Source: Mytilinidion resinicola (Eukaryota; Ascomycota; Dothideomycetes; Mytilinidiales; Mytilinidiaceae). Taken from it: a DNA stretch of 64,000 nucleotides. The notes below the pieces were generated by a model, which worked only from the letters and a program-made list of their open reading frames with translations, ran no database searches and was not told where the DNA came from. Below are positions 1-10,925 of this stretch, piece by piece (positions within the stretch are counted from its first letter, which is position 1; each line of letters opens with the position of its first letter). The stretch is taken from positions 476,804 through 540,803 of the forward strand of contig NW_022985463.1 in NCBI RefSeq assembly GCF_010093595.1. The letters are read 5' to 3'. A program made the position numbers and the translations under genes.

Positions 1-1582
1 TGGGCTTCGATCGGTTGTCAGTGGAGCTGCTGGATTCGCCATGATGGGATGGGTGAGCTTGCAGCTGACGGGCATTCTCGCTCTCGTGGGGCCTCCAGTT
101 GCAGTGGCCGCATTCATATCGGGACGAATGCTCCGCAACATCAGTCGCAAGATCCAGAAAAACCTTGGAACCATGACCAAAGTCGCGGAAGAGAGGTTAG
201 GCAACGTCAGGACTAGTCAGGCATTTGCAGGAGAACAACAAGAAGTTGGCCGATACAACCGTCAGATCAGGAGAGTATTCAACCTGGGTAAGCGGGAGGC
301 TTTGGTTGCCGCTACGTTCTATGGAAGCACCGGACTAATGGGTAACCTGACGGTCATCGCGGTTCTCTACGTCGGCGGCAGTATGGTCAAATCAGGAGCT
401 ATCACTATCGGAGAGCTATCATCTTTCTTGATGTACACAGCCTACGCTGGGTCCAGCATGGTCGGTCTTTCTGGATTCTGGGGAGAGATGATGAAGGGAG
501 TTGGAGCAGCGAGTCGACTTTTCGAGCTCCAAGACCGCAACCCAACCATATCACCAACTGTCGGAGAGCCTGTCAAATCTGCCCAAGGCCCGATCGAATT
601 CAAGAACGTGTCCTTCAGCTACCCTACCCGGCCTGCTGTCACCATTTTCAAGGATCTCAACTTCACCATCCAACCTGGTACGAACGTCGCCATCGTTGCG
701 CCTAGTGGAGCCGGAAAGTCTACAGTCGCCAGTCTGCTTCTCCGATTCTACGTTCCCAACACTGGCCAAATCTTGATCGACGGGCGGGATATCACGAAGC
801 TGAATGCCAAGCAGCTACGGAGGAAGATCGGTTTTGTGGGTCAGGAGCCTGTACTCTTTTCCGGGACCATTGCAGAGAACATCGCGTACGGTGTGCCGCA
901 TGCTACACGCGCCGAGATTGTTACTGCAGCCCGCAAAGCGAACTGCCAGTTCATTGGCGACTTTGTAAGGTCTCCTCTCCACTGACATAACCCCCTACAT
1001 ACATACTAACGTTTCCAGCCCGACGGACTCGAAACTCACGTCGGTGCGCGCGGCACCCAGCTCTCAGGCGGCCAGAAACAGCGCATTGCCATCGCGCGAG
1101 CCCTCATCAAACAACCCGACATCCTCATTCTCGACGAAGCAACTAGTACGCGCACCCTTCCTTTCCCCATTTACTCTCCTTGCTAACACTCTATAGGCGC
1201 TCTCGACGCCGAGTCTGAAACTCTCGTCAACCAAGCCCTGGGAGTGCTCCTCCGCGAGCAAAACACCACCATCAGCATCGCACATCGTCTCTCCACGATC
1301 AAGCGCTCCGACCGCGTCATCGTGATCTCGGCTGACGGCGACGTCGCCGAGGAGGGCACGTACCGCGAGCTGGCGAATAACCCAGACGGGGCCTTCACGA
1401 AGCTTATGGAATGGCAGATCAGTGGGGGGGAGGAAGAAGATAGGGAAATAATGGTGAAGGGGCCGAAGGTAACTGAGGAGGAAGAAATCGAGGCTGATCT
1501 AGAGAAGCCCGACGACGGCGAGATCGAAACCGTCGAGGTGACTAAGAGCCGGAGTGGAGGCAAGGGGGATGAAAAGCGGTAG
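1..1582 (+). CDS. MDL1: Mitochondrial half-size ABC transporter (MDL1/ABCB10-like), 5' partial
   Basis: C-terminal part of an ABC exporter of the ABCB/Mdl type; family members export peptides from the mitochondrial matrix. The frame is open from the left edge. Exons are 1-964, 1019-1145 and 1197-1582; introns 965-1018 and 1146-1196 both have GT-AG ends and a CTAAC-like branch point. Visible in order are the end of a transmembrane domain with an intracellular-loop motif ([14 protein letters not shown]), a nucleotide-binding domain with Walker [11 protein letters not shown]-loop [10 protein letters not shown], signature [15 protein letters not shown], Walker [13 protein letters not shown] and H-loop IAHRLSTI. 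The second intron falls inside the codon for Ser of the D-loop region (ATS/ALD). The usual first Gly of Walker A (GPSG) is Ala here. An acidic tail follows. The 5' end, including any targeting peptide, lies outside the window. Family certain; the MDL1 assignment is likely. Confidence 0.93.
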
Positions 1583-2052
1583 ACGAGGATTCCCCGGAGA
1601 GGCGGTGAAGCGCACCCGCATTATTTTCGTGGGTGAGAAGTGTTGCAGGGGCAGGGTATTGGAGGCTCAGCGGGAGATCAGATCAGCGCCGCCTGATGTG
1701 GCGCCATGATACCCGCATTTCTTCCAAGGTTGGAGGATATTTTATGTTGCCTCCTTCGTGATTGCATAGCTGGCGTTTCGGGTTCGAGCGATGGGGCGAG
1801 TGTGAGTGCAGCGGCGGGACGGGAGGTGGAGATGGAGGGTGTGTATATTAGGTCTCTACTCCCCCAGTGCATGGGATCGCCTCTTAACTGTTGCATAAAG
1901 ACAAACAAATAACATTGACGTTACCATTACCGACTACCACTACTACCTCTTTCATCATTATATCTCCAAGTCCCTCCAAACTCAACTCAACTCAACTCAA
2001 GACGATACACGACCGCCACACCGTCCAAGTCCTCAATATTTTCAAGGACAAA
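1583..2052. other. Intergenic 3'/5' flank
   Basis: No convincing gene. The right half is a pyrimidine-rich leader (CTACCACTACTACC, CTCAACTCAACTCAACTCAAG) that looks like the 5' UTR of the next gene. An upstream in-frame ATG at 1891 would extend that gene by 54 low-complexity residues and is less likely as a start. Confidence 0.5.
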
Positions 2053-2292
2053 ATGCCCACCACACAGTCCTCGACCCACCGCTTTGCCCACCCGAACTTT
2101 GTCAATGTCGAAACATTCACGACGTACCGCCCGCCAATCCACTCAACGCCGTTCCGGAAACCGGAATGGGTGGATCTGAGCAAGACGATGGAGATCCCGG
2201 ACCTGCACACGCCGGATGAGGAGCGGAGAGAGGAGGATACGACGCTGGCGAAGGAGGGGGAGGGAAAGGTAGAGGGGACGAAGGGGTCGTGA
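2053..2292 (+). CDS. Small hypothetical protein (79 aa)
   Basis: Single-exon frame starting at ACAAAATGCCC. It encodes a 79-residue hydrophilic protein with Tyr/Phe/Pro/His-rich first half (THRFAHPNFVNVETF, then YRPPIHSTPFRKPEW) and a Glu/Lys-rich tail. I do not recognise the family. No signal peptide or membrane segment is visible. The non-repetitive composition of the first 55 residues and a good start context after a pyrimidine-rich leader argue for a real gene. The in-frame ATG at 1891 would add a Thr/Ser/Pro leader that reads like UTR. Function unknown. Confidence 0.55.
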   Translation: MPTTQSSTHRFAHPNFVNVETFTTYRPPIHSTPFRKPEWVDLSKTMEIPDLHTPDEERREEDTTLAKEGEGKVEGTKGS

Positions 2293-3137
2293 GTTGGTTG
2301 ACGATGAATTATGACATGGAGATGGGATACACATATGGAACCACTTTTGGGACAAGGTCGGAGCGAAGGGAATGGGCGTTTTCTGCTGATATCTCGTTAC
2401 TTGATGCCTACCCGCGCATAGAATTTGGGACTAGATTCTGTGATAGAGGAGATCAGGCGGGATGGGTTTGAGAAGGTTTTTTTTTTGGGATTGGGAGTGC
2501 TGAACATCGAGCGCGTGTTCCATATTTCCCGCGGCGAAGAGGAGGAGATTTAGACATAGAGCGAGTAATGATGTGTCTGTGCGTTATGAAACGGGCTTGA
2601 TACATTCGAAGTTCTTCCATTATTGTAGTAGTGTTTGTGAACGGCTCGTTGCTCATATGCAGCCTAAATTGAAATGGCTTGCACCACGGGACCCGTAATC
2701 TGACCTTGGGGTTAAGGACGTCTTGATGTACCCCAAACACAACCCCAATGCGCTCACTGTGGTTACCTTCTTAGGAAATTGAGCTTGGTTGAAGCAAGGC
2801 TGCAAGTCGAGTATCCGTTTACGAACATCTCAGCCTTGCGCCCAACGTTGACAGCTCGCACGGACCGTTGCTTCGCGCCCTGAATTGACAGCTCGCACGG
2901 ACAGCTGAGGCCAGGCCAATCAGATAACGGTCCTACTTTACAGACACATTCTCCTTTGGGCAACGCGTGGCGTGCTGGGTGGGGTGAATCAATTGCTTAG
3001 GTAGACCACCAGCTTACACGCTACTCATGTACAGGCGTTGGATGTTGTATATAAATCCAGGTACGCCCACCATGTTGCCTTCAGAAACGTATGCTTTCAC
3101 AAGCACAAATCAGTCAATCACTTCAAGAGCACGAACG
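2293..3137. other. Intergenic, no gene seen
   Basis: Holds short unsupported frames on both strands, a T-run near 2476 and an 18-bp direct repeat listed separately. The last 100 bases are the probable 5' leader of the acetyltransferase gene. Confidence 0.5.
2848..2902 (+). repeat. Two copies of an 18-bp direct repeat
   Basis: TTGACAGCTCGCACGGAC occurs at 2848-2865 and again at 2885-2902, 37 bp apart, in an intergenic stretch upstream of the GNAT gene. It could be a duplicated regulatory site or a chance short duplication. Confidence 0.7.
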
Positions 3138-3893
3138 ATGGACCCAGTTGTCTTCACACCCCGACTGAAGCTGACGCTAGTCACAAAAATAGAGCGAGGG
3201 AGTCCAGAGCTCGAATGGATGCACGAACTGCGCAGCGATGAAAAGGCTTCAAGTTGGAGGTAAGATGCACTCTTCGCGAAGACATCCTCCCTTCAATCTC
3301 TTCCGCGACTGACTCTGCCCAGCATATACGGCCGCTCAAAGACCCTCGAAGACACAGAGAAGATCTTAAAAGGCCATCTACCCACCACGGAGGGAGGGGA
3401 AAAGGCATACAGAGTCGCCTATGCCGTGCACGAGATGCTCGAGCCAATGAGCGGTTCCGAAGCAGAGAAAGACCAGAAACCAACCAAGTTCGTCGGTCTT
3501 GTAACCCTGACGTCGTTCCCTGTCGGCGGTCTTGTGTTACCGGAGGAGTTCGTGCTCCCAGTTGCGGCCGCGACAACGATACTGACTGTCGAGCTCGCGT
3601 ACTCGTTCATGCCCGCCGCATGGGGGAAAGGATACGCGACCGAGGCGTTGTCGGCGCTGTTTGAGGCCGGCAAGAGGGCGCGGGCGTTCTGGGCGCCTTT
3701 CGAGAAGGTTTATGTGAGGGTGATTGTGAATGGGGGGAACCCGGCGAGTTTGCGGGTGATGGGGAAGATGGAGAAGCATGGGATGAAGAAGAGGGGGGTT
3801 TACGAGTTGGATCATAAGCCGTTTTTCTTGGGTGGAGAGTGGACGGAGCATAGTAGCTTGCATATTTTTGGGATGCATCTGATTGAGCGATGA
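3138..3893 (+). CDS. GNAT-family N-acetyltransferase (RimJ/RimL-like)
   Basis: Two exons, 3138-3259 and 3323-3893, with a 63-nt GT-AG intron, give 230 residues. The protein starts MDPVVFTPRLKLTLVTKIE, the usual first strand of acetyltransferase_3-type GNATs. The acetyl-CoA loop is PAAWGKGYATEAL at about residues 133-145 (Q/RxxGxG/A type), followed by NPASLRVMGKMEKHGMKKRGVYE, which corresponds to the typical NxxSxrvlEKlGF motif. Soluble, no targeting signal. Family members acetylate amino groups of protein N-termini or small molecules; the substrate cannot be read from sequence. Confidence is high for the family and moderate for the exact start. Confidence 0.9.
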
Positions 3894-5185
3894 GTGGTGG
3901 CAGCGACGAGATGGTTTGATAAAAGCATAATTCTAGAGGTCTTCGAGCAGGGGAGTCTTTGCATGGGGGAGCTGTTAAGCAAGTCGTGGGGATATAGATG
4001 GTAAATTGAATACAGTGAATGCACGAGTTGTTTGTTCTTCCATAGGTGCCATGAAGAGGGAGGTAACGCAGGTGTCAATGTCGAACCTAAACTCAACCTT
4101 CATTTTTCAGAGTGCCAAGGCGCACTAGATAGTGGAATCACCATTATGGGAATTTCTAAGCAGCTTGATGGGATTCGCAAGATGAAGTAGCGGGACTTAG
4201 CCCGAAACCCTACGGCTTGGTTGGTGCATGTGACATGAGAAGCTGATGACGGCCAAAGTATTCATGGATGAGGCTGATAAATTGCTGGATGAGGATGAGC
4301 TGATGATACAAGGTAGGTCACTAAGATAATGCACCGTTCGGAAGCGAATGCTGTCACGGGCAACTGGGTCCGGATGACGAGAGAGGTGCAGCACGACAAT
4401 CCGGGCTGCTGCCCAGCCGTACCTGAGGGGCACAGAAGACTGCGGAGGTCGATCAGCTCCCCCATCGGTGTGCAAGATGGGCGGAATCGCGTTGGGCGTT
4501 ATCAGCAGACATGGAGAGTGTTGGGACAGCAGCCGGCACCGTCAGCCGAGGAGCGCAAGACAGGAGCCTGGGAGCGGTGCAGGCTCGCGGGTGGTGAGAG
4601 AAAGGGCCGGAAGCGTCTTCGGCACGCCAAACCATCCGGACGGCTGGCCTCCGCTGTCGGGCTGGTGGGTGTCGCTGGTCGCTGGTGGTTGGTCAGGCCT
4701 GAGCAATGGAATCATCATGCGGCGCGCGACCAGACTGGCTCCAGCTCATATCTGCCCTGCACTCACCACCAGCCCTCGACATCATCAACTCCTCTCGCCA
4801 GCCTGCTATTCCTCCCAAGCTCCCCCAATTCACAACTACCTCCCACCGTGTCGCTGCTCAGCCGGACTCGACTTACAGTCGCGCGGGCGGCGTCGACGCT
4901 CTCCCTCTCGCCACTCGGCCGCCGCACTAGCCACCGCGAATTCGATCTGATAAAAAGTAAGTCCATCTGATAAAAGCTGCACCACCACAACTCCCGTCGC
5001 TCTTCTCCGCATCCCGCGGGGAGAAATCCTCTCCGCCAGCACGACGCAGCTTTTTCCCTCCACGCCCTCCACCAATTCAAATCAGAAGCCCTCGCTGACC
5101 ATGCTTCGCCGTCCACCTAGCCCCGTTCTTTGTCGCCAGCACCTCCTCCCGCGCACTCTCCAAAATCCCGCCCTCACAGCCCACC
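3894..5185. other. Intergenic, GC-rich upstream region
   Basis: No gene I can support. Frames such as 4329-4970 are biased-composition open frames without family features. The 200 bases before 5186 are C/T-rich and read as the promoter and leader of the next gene, which starts at CCACCATGGCC. Confidence 0.5.
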
Positions 5186-7175
5186 ATGGCCGCCGCCGAC
5201 CCCCAGCACCACCATCGCCGCATCCCGTCCTCGTCGACCTCTCATCCCCACGATCCGATACCATGTGAACCCAAAGAAATCCCGCAATTGGCCCTGTCGC
5301 CGTCCCAGCCCGACCAAATCTCTCCGCGATCCTCCGGCGAGTCTGTCGAATGGTCCAGTGACTCCGAGGCCCCATCGACCCCCAACACCGAGCCGCAGAT
5401 GGACGAGCTGGTCGACCGCCTCGAAGACCTGCCTATCGCTGCTGTCAATCTCGACAACCAGCCGCGCCAACGACGTGCCTCCACCACCCTCATCTCAGAG
5501 AGCCCCGCCGGCATCAGAAGGCTGCTCGGCGATGGCGAGACAGCGACGAAGCTGATCAGCCAGTGTTGTGGCGGTGGATGCTGCTTGTTGAATACACTTG
5601 TTCCGGATACGTCGTCTCCCGGCTACGACCCTGTCGTCATTCCCGACAACAAGGCCTTCCGGAGCTTGAACCTGCGAATTGGTCCCCTCGGTCTGAATAC
5701 CGAGCTTCAGAATGTCACTCCGCTACCACCCGTCACGCTCTCCTTTGAGCCGGTGCCGGCTGCGCAAGAGAAGCACGTTTCAGTCGTCCACAAGCAGCCC
5801 CCGAACTACGTCCAGCCACATCCTCCCTACAATGTCTACTCTGCTCCCATCCACCACGCACGCGAGCTGACGAAGCCTGGAGCCGAGAAGAGGACGTTCC
5901 ACTTCGACATCGATGTCACCGACTATCCAGACGAAGGAGGCGTTGATTTCAAGGTTGGAGGTGCCATTGGTATTTGTCCACCAAACGCGCAGGAGATTGT
6001 GGACGAGTTATTCGATGTCCTCTGCATACCTAAGTTCGTTCGAGAGAAGCCAGTCTTACTCAGGACTCAGACCGGAAGATGGCCTACCATTTGGGGAGAA
6101 GACAAGCCGAGAAAACTCGTAACAACCCGTCGAGAACTACTGACATGGTGTGCCGATGTTCAGAGCCACCCCCCGACGAAGAACATCCTCCGCCTCATGG
6201 CCGAATACGCAGATGCCCCGAATGAGAAGAAGATCCTTCTCTATCTCACTTCCGCCCAAGGCCAAGCCACTTTCTGCGACCTCAGGACTACCTCCCACAT
6301 CACTGTCGCCCAGCTCCTCAGTGCTTTCCCGTCCTCCAAGCCACCACTTCCAGCTTTGCTGTCTGTTCTTACCCAACTCATGCCGCGCTTCTACTCCCTC
6401 TCCAACGACCCACATGTCTCCTCCGCTCGCCCTGGTCTCCCCGGCGGCCGTCGCCTTATCGAAGTGGCCGTCACTATCCACGAAACGCCTGACTGGCACG
6501 CCCCGGGTACCCAGCGCACTGGTGTTGGTAGCGGGTTCATGGAACGCATTGCCCACGCCTTCATCACCGCTGAAAGTGAAGGCATCAACCCACGCGAGGT
6601 TCTCGACCTTCGTATCCCAATGTTCCGCGGTCTCATGGCAAACCCCCTCTCCCGCGAATTTGGTGGCGAGGGACCCATGATGCTGATCGGTGCCGGTGTT
6701 GGCATGGCGCCCTTCCGCGGCTTCATCCTCAACCGCCTCAAGAACGCCAATTGCGCCAACAAGATCTGGCTCGTGCAAGGTGTGCGTGATTCCCTCCTCG
6801 ACGAGATCTATTCGGGAGAACTGGGCGACCATGAGGCAGAGATCAAGCACGTCGTCCAGAGTCGTAAGGCGCACAAACGCCACGGCGAGGCGAAGTACGT
6901 GCAGGATGAGGTACGCCAGCAAGCGGATATCGTGTGGTTCGTTATCAATGCGCTGGATGGTCGCATATTTGTGTGCGGTAGTAGCAAAGGGATGGGCGAG
7001 GGCGTTGAGCAGGCCCTTGTGGACGTCGCCATGGACAAGGGCGGATTGGCAGAATGGGAGGCGAAGGAATTTTGGGAGCGGAAGAAGGGGGATGGGCAGT
7101 ATATCGCTGTAAGTTTTCCCATCCACGAAACACGGTGAAATCTTAACGCTAACTTTGACGTAGGAGACGTGGTAG
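5186..7175 (+). CDS. FAD/NADPH-binding oxidoreductase, diflavin-reductase-like without flavodoxin domain
   Basis: A long first exon (5186-7108), a 55-nt intron (7109-7163, GTAAGT, GCTAAC, TAG) and a 12-nt last exon (7164-7175) give 644 residues. Residues 1-185 are disordered and Pro/Ser-rich. The rest is the FAD-binding and NADPH-binding half of the cytochrome P450 reductase/sulfite reductase family: PRFYSLSND near residue 400 (RxYS, FAD), GAGVGMAPFRGF from 502 (NADPH pyrophosphate loop), FVCGSSKGMGEGV around 595 and a C-terminal Trp supplied by the last exon. In this family a terminal aromatic stacks on the FAD ring. No flavodoxin (FMN) domain is visible, so electrons would have to pass to a separate partner. 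Substrate unknown. The start has a strong context (CCACCATGG). Confidence 0.88.
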
Positions 7176-8244
7176 ATGCCCTCGAGTTCTTGAACCCTCG
7201 GTCTAGTCCTGTATATACCCATTCCTAGCCGAAGAGCTGTAAATACACTTCTTGTCTATTTTTTTTTCCTTATGTTTTCTTTCCTCATGTACTTCATGAT
7301 TCCACATCTGTAATTTCAACGTATCTCGGCAATTAAAATTGTAGGATTTGCATTAGACGGACAAAACGGGCATACATCTACAGTCAGAAAACCTGCGATA
7401 CACGGTCGCTCGCGCACCGGTGTCATGAGGCTTCAAATTCTTTGCATTTTCTCTCTTTTTTTCATTTTCCCTTTTGTCTTTTAGGTCTCTTTATGAATTC
7501 AAGCTCACGCGTCTTGCCGAGTTGAGCACGGCGTTTGAGGTGCTTGACCACCTACCATCGCATATGGAGATGTCGAGGGGGGTTTTTTTTTTAATTTACC
7601 CAACATGGAATCTGTTTTGGAGACAGTAGGCAGATGAATCAATTTTGAACTATCAAAACATTCATATTGAGTGGGCTGGATGCTGAAAGATTATATACTA
7701 ATTACATTCTTGGCCATGACCTTTTAAGCCAGAAACATCGAATACAGCCTCAGAGCGCAAGATATCATAACAGGCAAGTCTGCCGACCCCGCTCGGACAA
7801 CAAGCTGCATTAGCGCCAAGATGAAGCTACCGAAAGCCGGGGTGAGGAGTGAAGTGGGGGGAAAGCTTTCCCCGTGCTACCCACCACCGAGTGAACGAAG
7901 CCTGACCTCACTCTCAACCGGGCAGTTTTGACGCGTGTGACTTCGTACCTCGAAAACGTGGAGTCGTCTCTTTGGTTCGTGTACATGCCCTCGAACAAGC
8001 CTGCCGGTGGCTTAAAGATGATTGCACAATTGAGTTAGAAGAAGGGACCGCATTACCGCATGCAGTAATCCACTTTCTTGATACTTAAATCCAGGCTTTC
8101 AAGCCTCCTCTCCGCATTTGCTTCTAGGAGTGCATATATATACATCAAGCCTGTCACTTCTTCCTTCTTCATATTATGTCTTTCGAGGCTTCCTCCGTCT
8201 ACTCTTAACCTCCCACCCGCATCTCTCCCCTCCCACCTCCCACA
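7176..8244. other. Intergenic, no gene seen
   Basis: AT-richer 3' flank with several T-runs (7260, 7457, 7582) that may include poly(A) signals. A C/T-rich leader precedes the SDR start. No supported coding frame. Confidence 0.5.
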
Positions 8245-9306
8245 ATGCCCCCCCAACCCCCCTCCCACCTTCCGCGCCTACACGACAAAACCGCCCTCAT
8301 CACGGGCGCCAGCAGCGGCATCGGCCGCGCCATCGCCATCGCCTACGCGTCTCACGGGACCAAACTCGTCGTGTGTGCGGATCTGCGGCCGGACGCGCAT
8401 GGCAACGCCAACACCCCGGAAGACAAGGAGAAGACGCACGATTTAATCAATAAGAGATACGGGGAGGGGAGGGCTGTGTTTGTGCGGTGTGATGTTGCAG
8501 AGGCGAGGGGTTGGGAAGAGGTGGTGAGCGAGGCGGTGCGGAGGGCGGGGAGGTTGGATGTGTGAGTGGATAATTTCGTTGTGAGAAGGGGGAAGAGGGG
8601 AGGGGGAAGAGGGGATGGGGAAGAAGGTTTATGGGGAGAGGGCTGATAGGGATACAGGCTTGTGAATAATGCGGGTGTCGGCGAGCATAATTATCCAAGG
8701 TTGCATCTTATGGATGAGGCGATTTGGGATAAGACTATGGCTGTGAATGCGAGGGGGGTGTTTTTAGTAAGTTCAGTTTTGCTCTCTTCGCCCGCTAGCA
8801 TGTCCCGAGAGCACTTTCAAATTAAGATGGATCCCCCATCCCCGCCATCCAAATCGCAGCGCCCATAATTTGAAACTCACACCTCTCCCTAGGGCTGTAA
8901 GTATGCATTGGTGCAGTTCCTAAAGCAACCCCCCCACCCCTCCGGCGACCGCGGCTGGATCATCAACATTGCCTCCACCTTCGGCATCAACGGCTTCACC
9001 GGCGGCCACGGGCCCTACTGCGCCTCTAAAGCCGCGTGCCTCAACCTCTCGAAATCCATCGCGCTCGACTACGCGGCGGATAAGATCCACTGCAATGCCA
9101 TCTGCCCCGGGTTCACGCAGAGCGCGATGACGGAGGCGACGTTCAAGGACGAGGCGGCGAATGCGGGCAGGTTGGCGGCGACGCCGTGGGGGAGGTGGGG
9201 GAGGCCGGAGGAGATTGCGGCGGCGGCGGTGTTTTTGGCGAGTGAGGATAGTAGTTTTGTGACGGGGGTGGGGTTGCCGGTTGATGGGGGGTATTTGGCG
9301 ATGTGA
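8245..9306 (+). CDS. Short-chain dehydrogenase/reductase (SDR), classical type
   Basis: Exons 8245-8561, 8658-8766 and 8893-9306 give 279 residues; the introns are 96 and 126 nt with GT-AG ends. The NAD(P) motif is TGASSGIG (about residues 20-27), the structural motif NNAG follows the first intron, the catalytic Ser is in IINIAS and the catalytic Tyr/Lys are in YCASK. The PGF motif and a C-terminal VDGGYLAM complete the classical 3-oxoacyl-ACP-reductase-like layout. A run of about 25 charged residues (PDAHGNANTPEDKEKTH) is inserted after the second strand. Cytosolic enzyme; coenzyme preference and substrate cannot be inferred. The start at CACAATGCC follows a pyrimidine-rich leader. Confidence 0.92.
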
Positions 9307-10925
9307 GGAGGATGAGGAGGAGGAAAAAGAGGAGGGTTGAATTGGTCGATTTTGGTATACGCTGGTCCCTTCGAGGGGGTGGGATGTATGGTGGGAGATA
9401 TTGGGACTAAGACGGTGGTATGACCGTCACTGTATTCTACCTACTATTTTGATATCATGTCTTGCTACAGATATCTGCACATTTCTCTAGTACCGCTTGT
9501 GGCGTCTTGTGGTGTTTTCAGGCGCCCGGTTCAGACGGACGTCTCGGCTTTCGAGGAACTGATAAAGTTGTGTCAAGCCGCCCCAAACTGCGGCATAGCA
9601 CTTCATACAAATTGGAAGCGTGCTCCGCTATCCTGGGTTTCTGAATTTGCTATGAGGCACCACAAGCGGTGGTAGAATAGTGTGCGGATATCTATGGCCA
9701 GCGCACTATAGCTAGCTGCCGAGACTTGCTTGATTGAGGAGTGGACGGGAGCGAATGAGTTTTAGGAAATATCGTGATCGCGACAGTGCTTCACTCTTTT
9801 GAAAGTTGCCGCCAGGAGTCACTTGACTAAGAAATGATTGATAAGTGACAGACGGCAGTACTGAAGGTTTTGATGGGTTGAGAAACGGACATAACCCTCT
9901 AGAAGGCCTTTTGACAACGACTGAGTCTTAGGTAGTAGATTTCACGAATGCCATGATTAGCTGGCCAGAAGCTACACTACGCACACTTTGTCTGTGCCTT
10001 TCCAGCGCAGATATATGACCCTGCACCATTCAGCATCCCCAACCTCTCTCCCCTTACATATGAATTAGACCAGCCTTCGAATGCTTCAACGCGCTGTCAT
10101 AGGATAGCAACGTGACTTGGACGTTTCCGGCATCATGTGAGAGTGAGACATATGTCAGCGCGAGCCGCATATTCGGCCCTGCACGGGAGATGGTCCTTGT
10201 AGTTGCATGATTTGCCATCCACTAGAGCCAAGACGTGCCTTCGTGCCGGTATGGAACGCCGTTCTCGTACTTGTAGCTGCTTTTGGTGGGCTTCATGTGC
10301 AAGGGGCGGCTTCTGCGGCTTCGTGTTCGAAGTGTTTCGAAGCTCGTATTGGGGCTGGAGGGTGGTGAAGGTGAGTAGGGAGGTGGCGCCATCGCTTGAG
10401 GCGTTGCCCAGCAGCGAGCTTCGAAGCTCTCTACTTCTTGAGTCTTCCAAACTTGAAGACAATCATTCTGTAGAATGTCGTTGAGGACTCCCTGAAACGA
10501 CTGCGTCTCGTGGTTTTTGGTGTGACAATTTGTGGGGAAGCCTGCCCGGTGCTATTTTTACTTGGCGCCATTCTAGGCAGGGATGGTCGGCAAGGTTACT
10601 GTGACAACTGCGCCTCCAAACGGAATAACGAACCTTACACCACCACCTGAGGCCGCCCAGCTGGCCCGAACCCAATTCTTACCCTCGACGACGATACTCA
10701 CGATACGCTTCCTAGCATCATAGCACTGCCGCATTATTTCGAACTTTGGACTCCTCCACGCTGTGCCCGCCTTTGTCAACACCAAGCCTCGTCACACGCT
10801 GAGCGGCTCGTTGCCGCTTTCTTCGCCCGCATTGGGTCCACGGCGAACCAGCCTGTGCAGACTAGGAATCTCTGGAACGGTGGACTAGCATTCACCTCGT
10901 GCTAATCGCCGTCGCAGCCATCGCA
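9307..10925. other. Intergenic, no gene seen
   Basis: Only short frames without family features (for example 9457-9675). The right end is upstream sequence of the GH17 gene. An in-frame GTG at 10899 precedes the true ATG and is not used as a start in fungi. Confidence 0.5.

Noticed and set aside
4329..4970. 213-codon plus-strand frame
   Set aside because: Biased composition in the promoter region of the next gene; competing frames on both strands are equally open.
6137..7222. 361-codon minus-strand frame
   Set aside because: Antisense shadow of the FNR-like gene; the plus frame carries the recognisable motifs and a splice-supported end.
10899..10925. Upstream start for the GH17 protein
   Set aside because: The codon is GTG; the first ATG in frame is 10926 with the family-like start [11 protein letters not shown].
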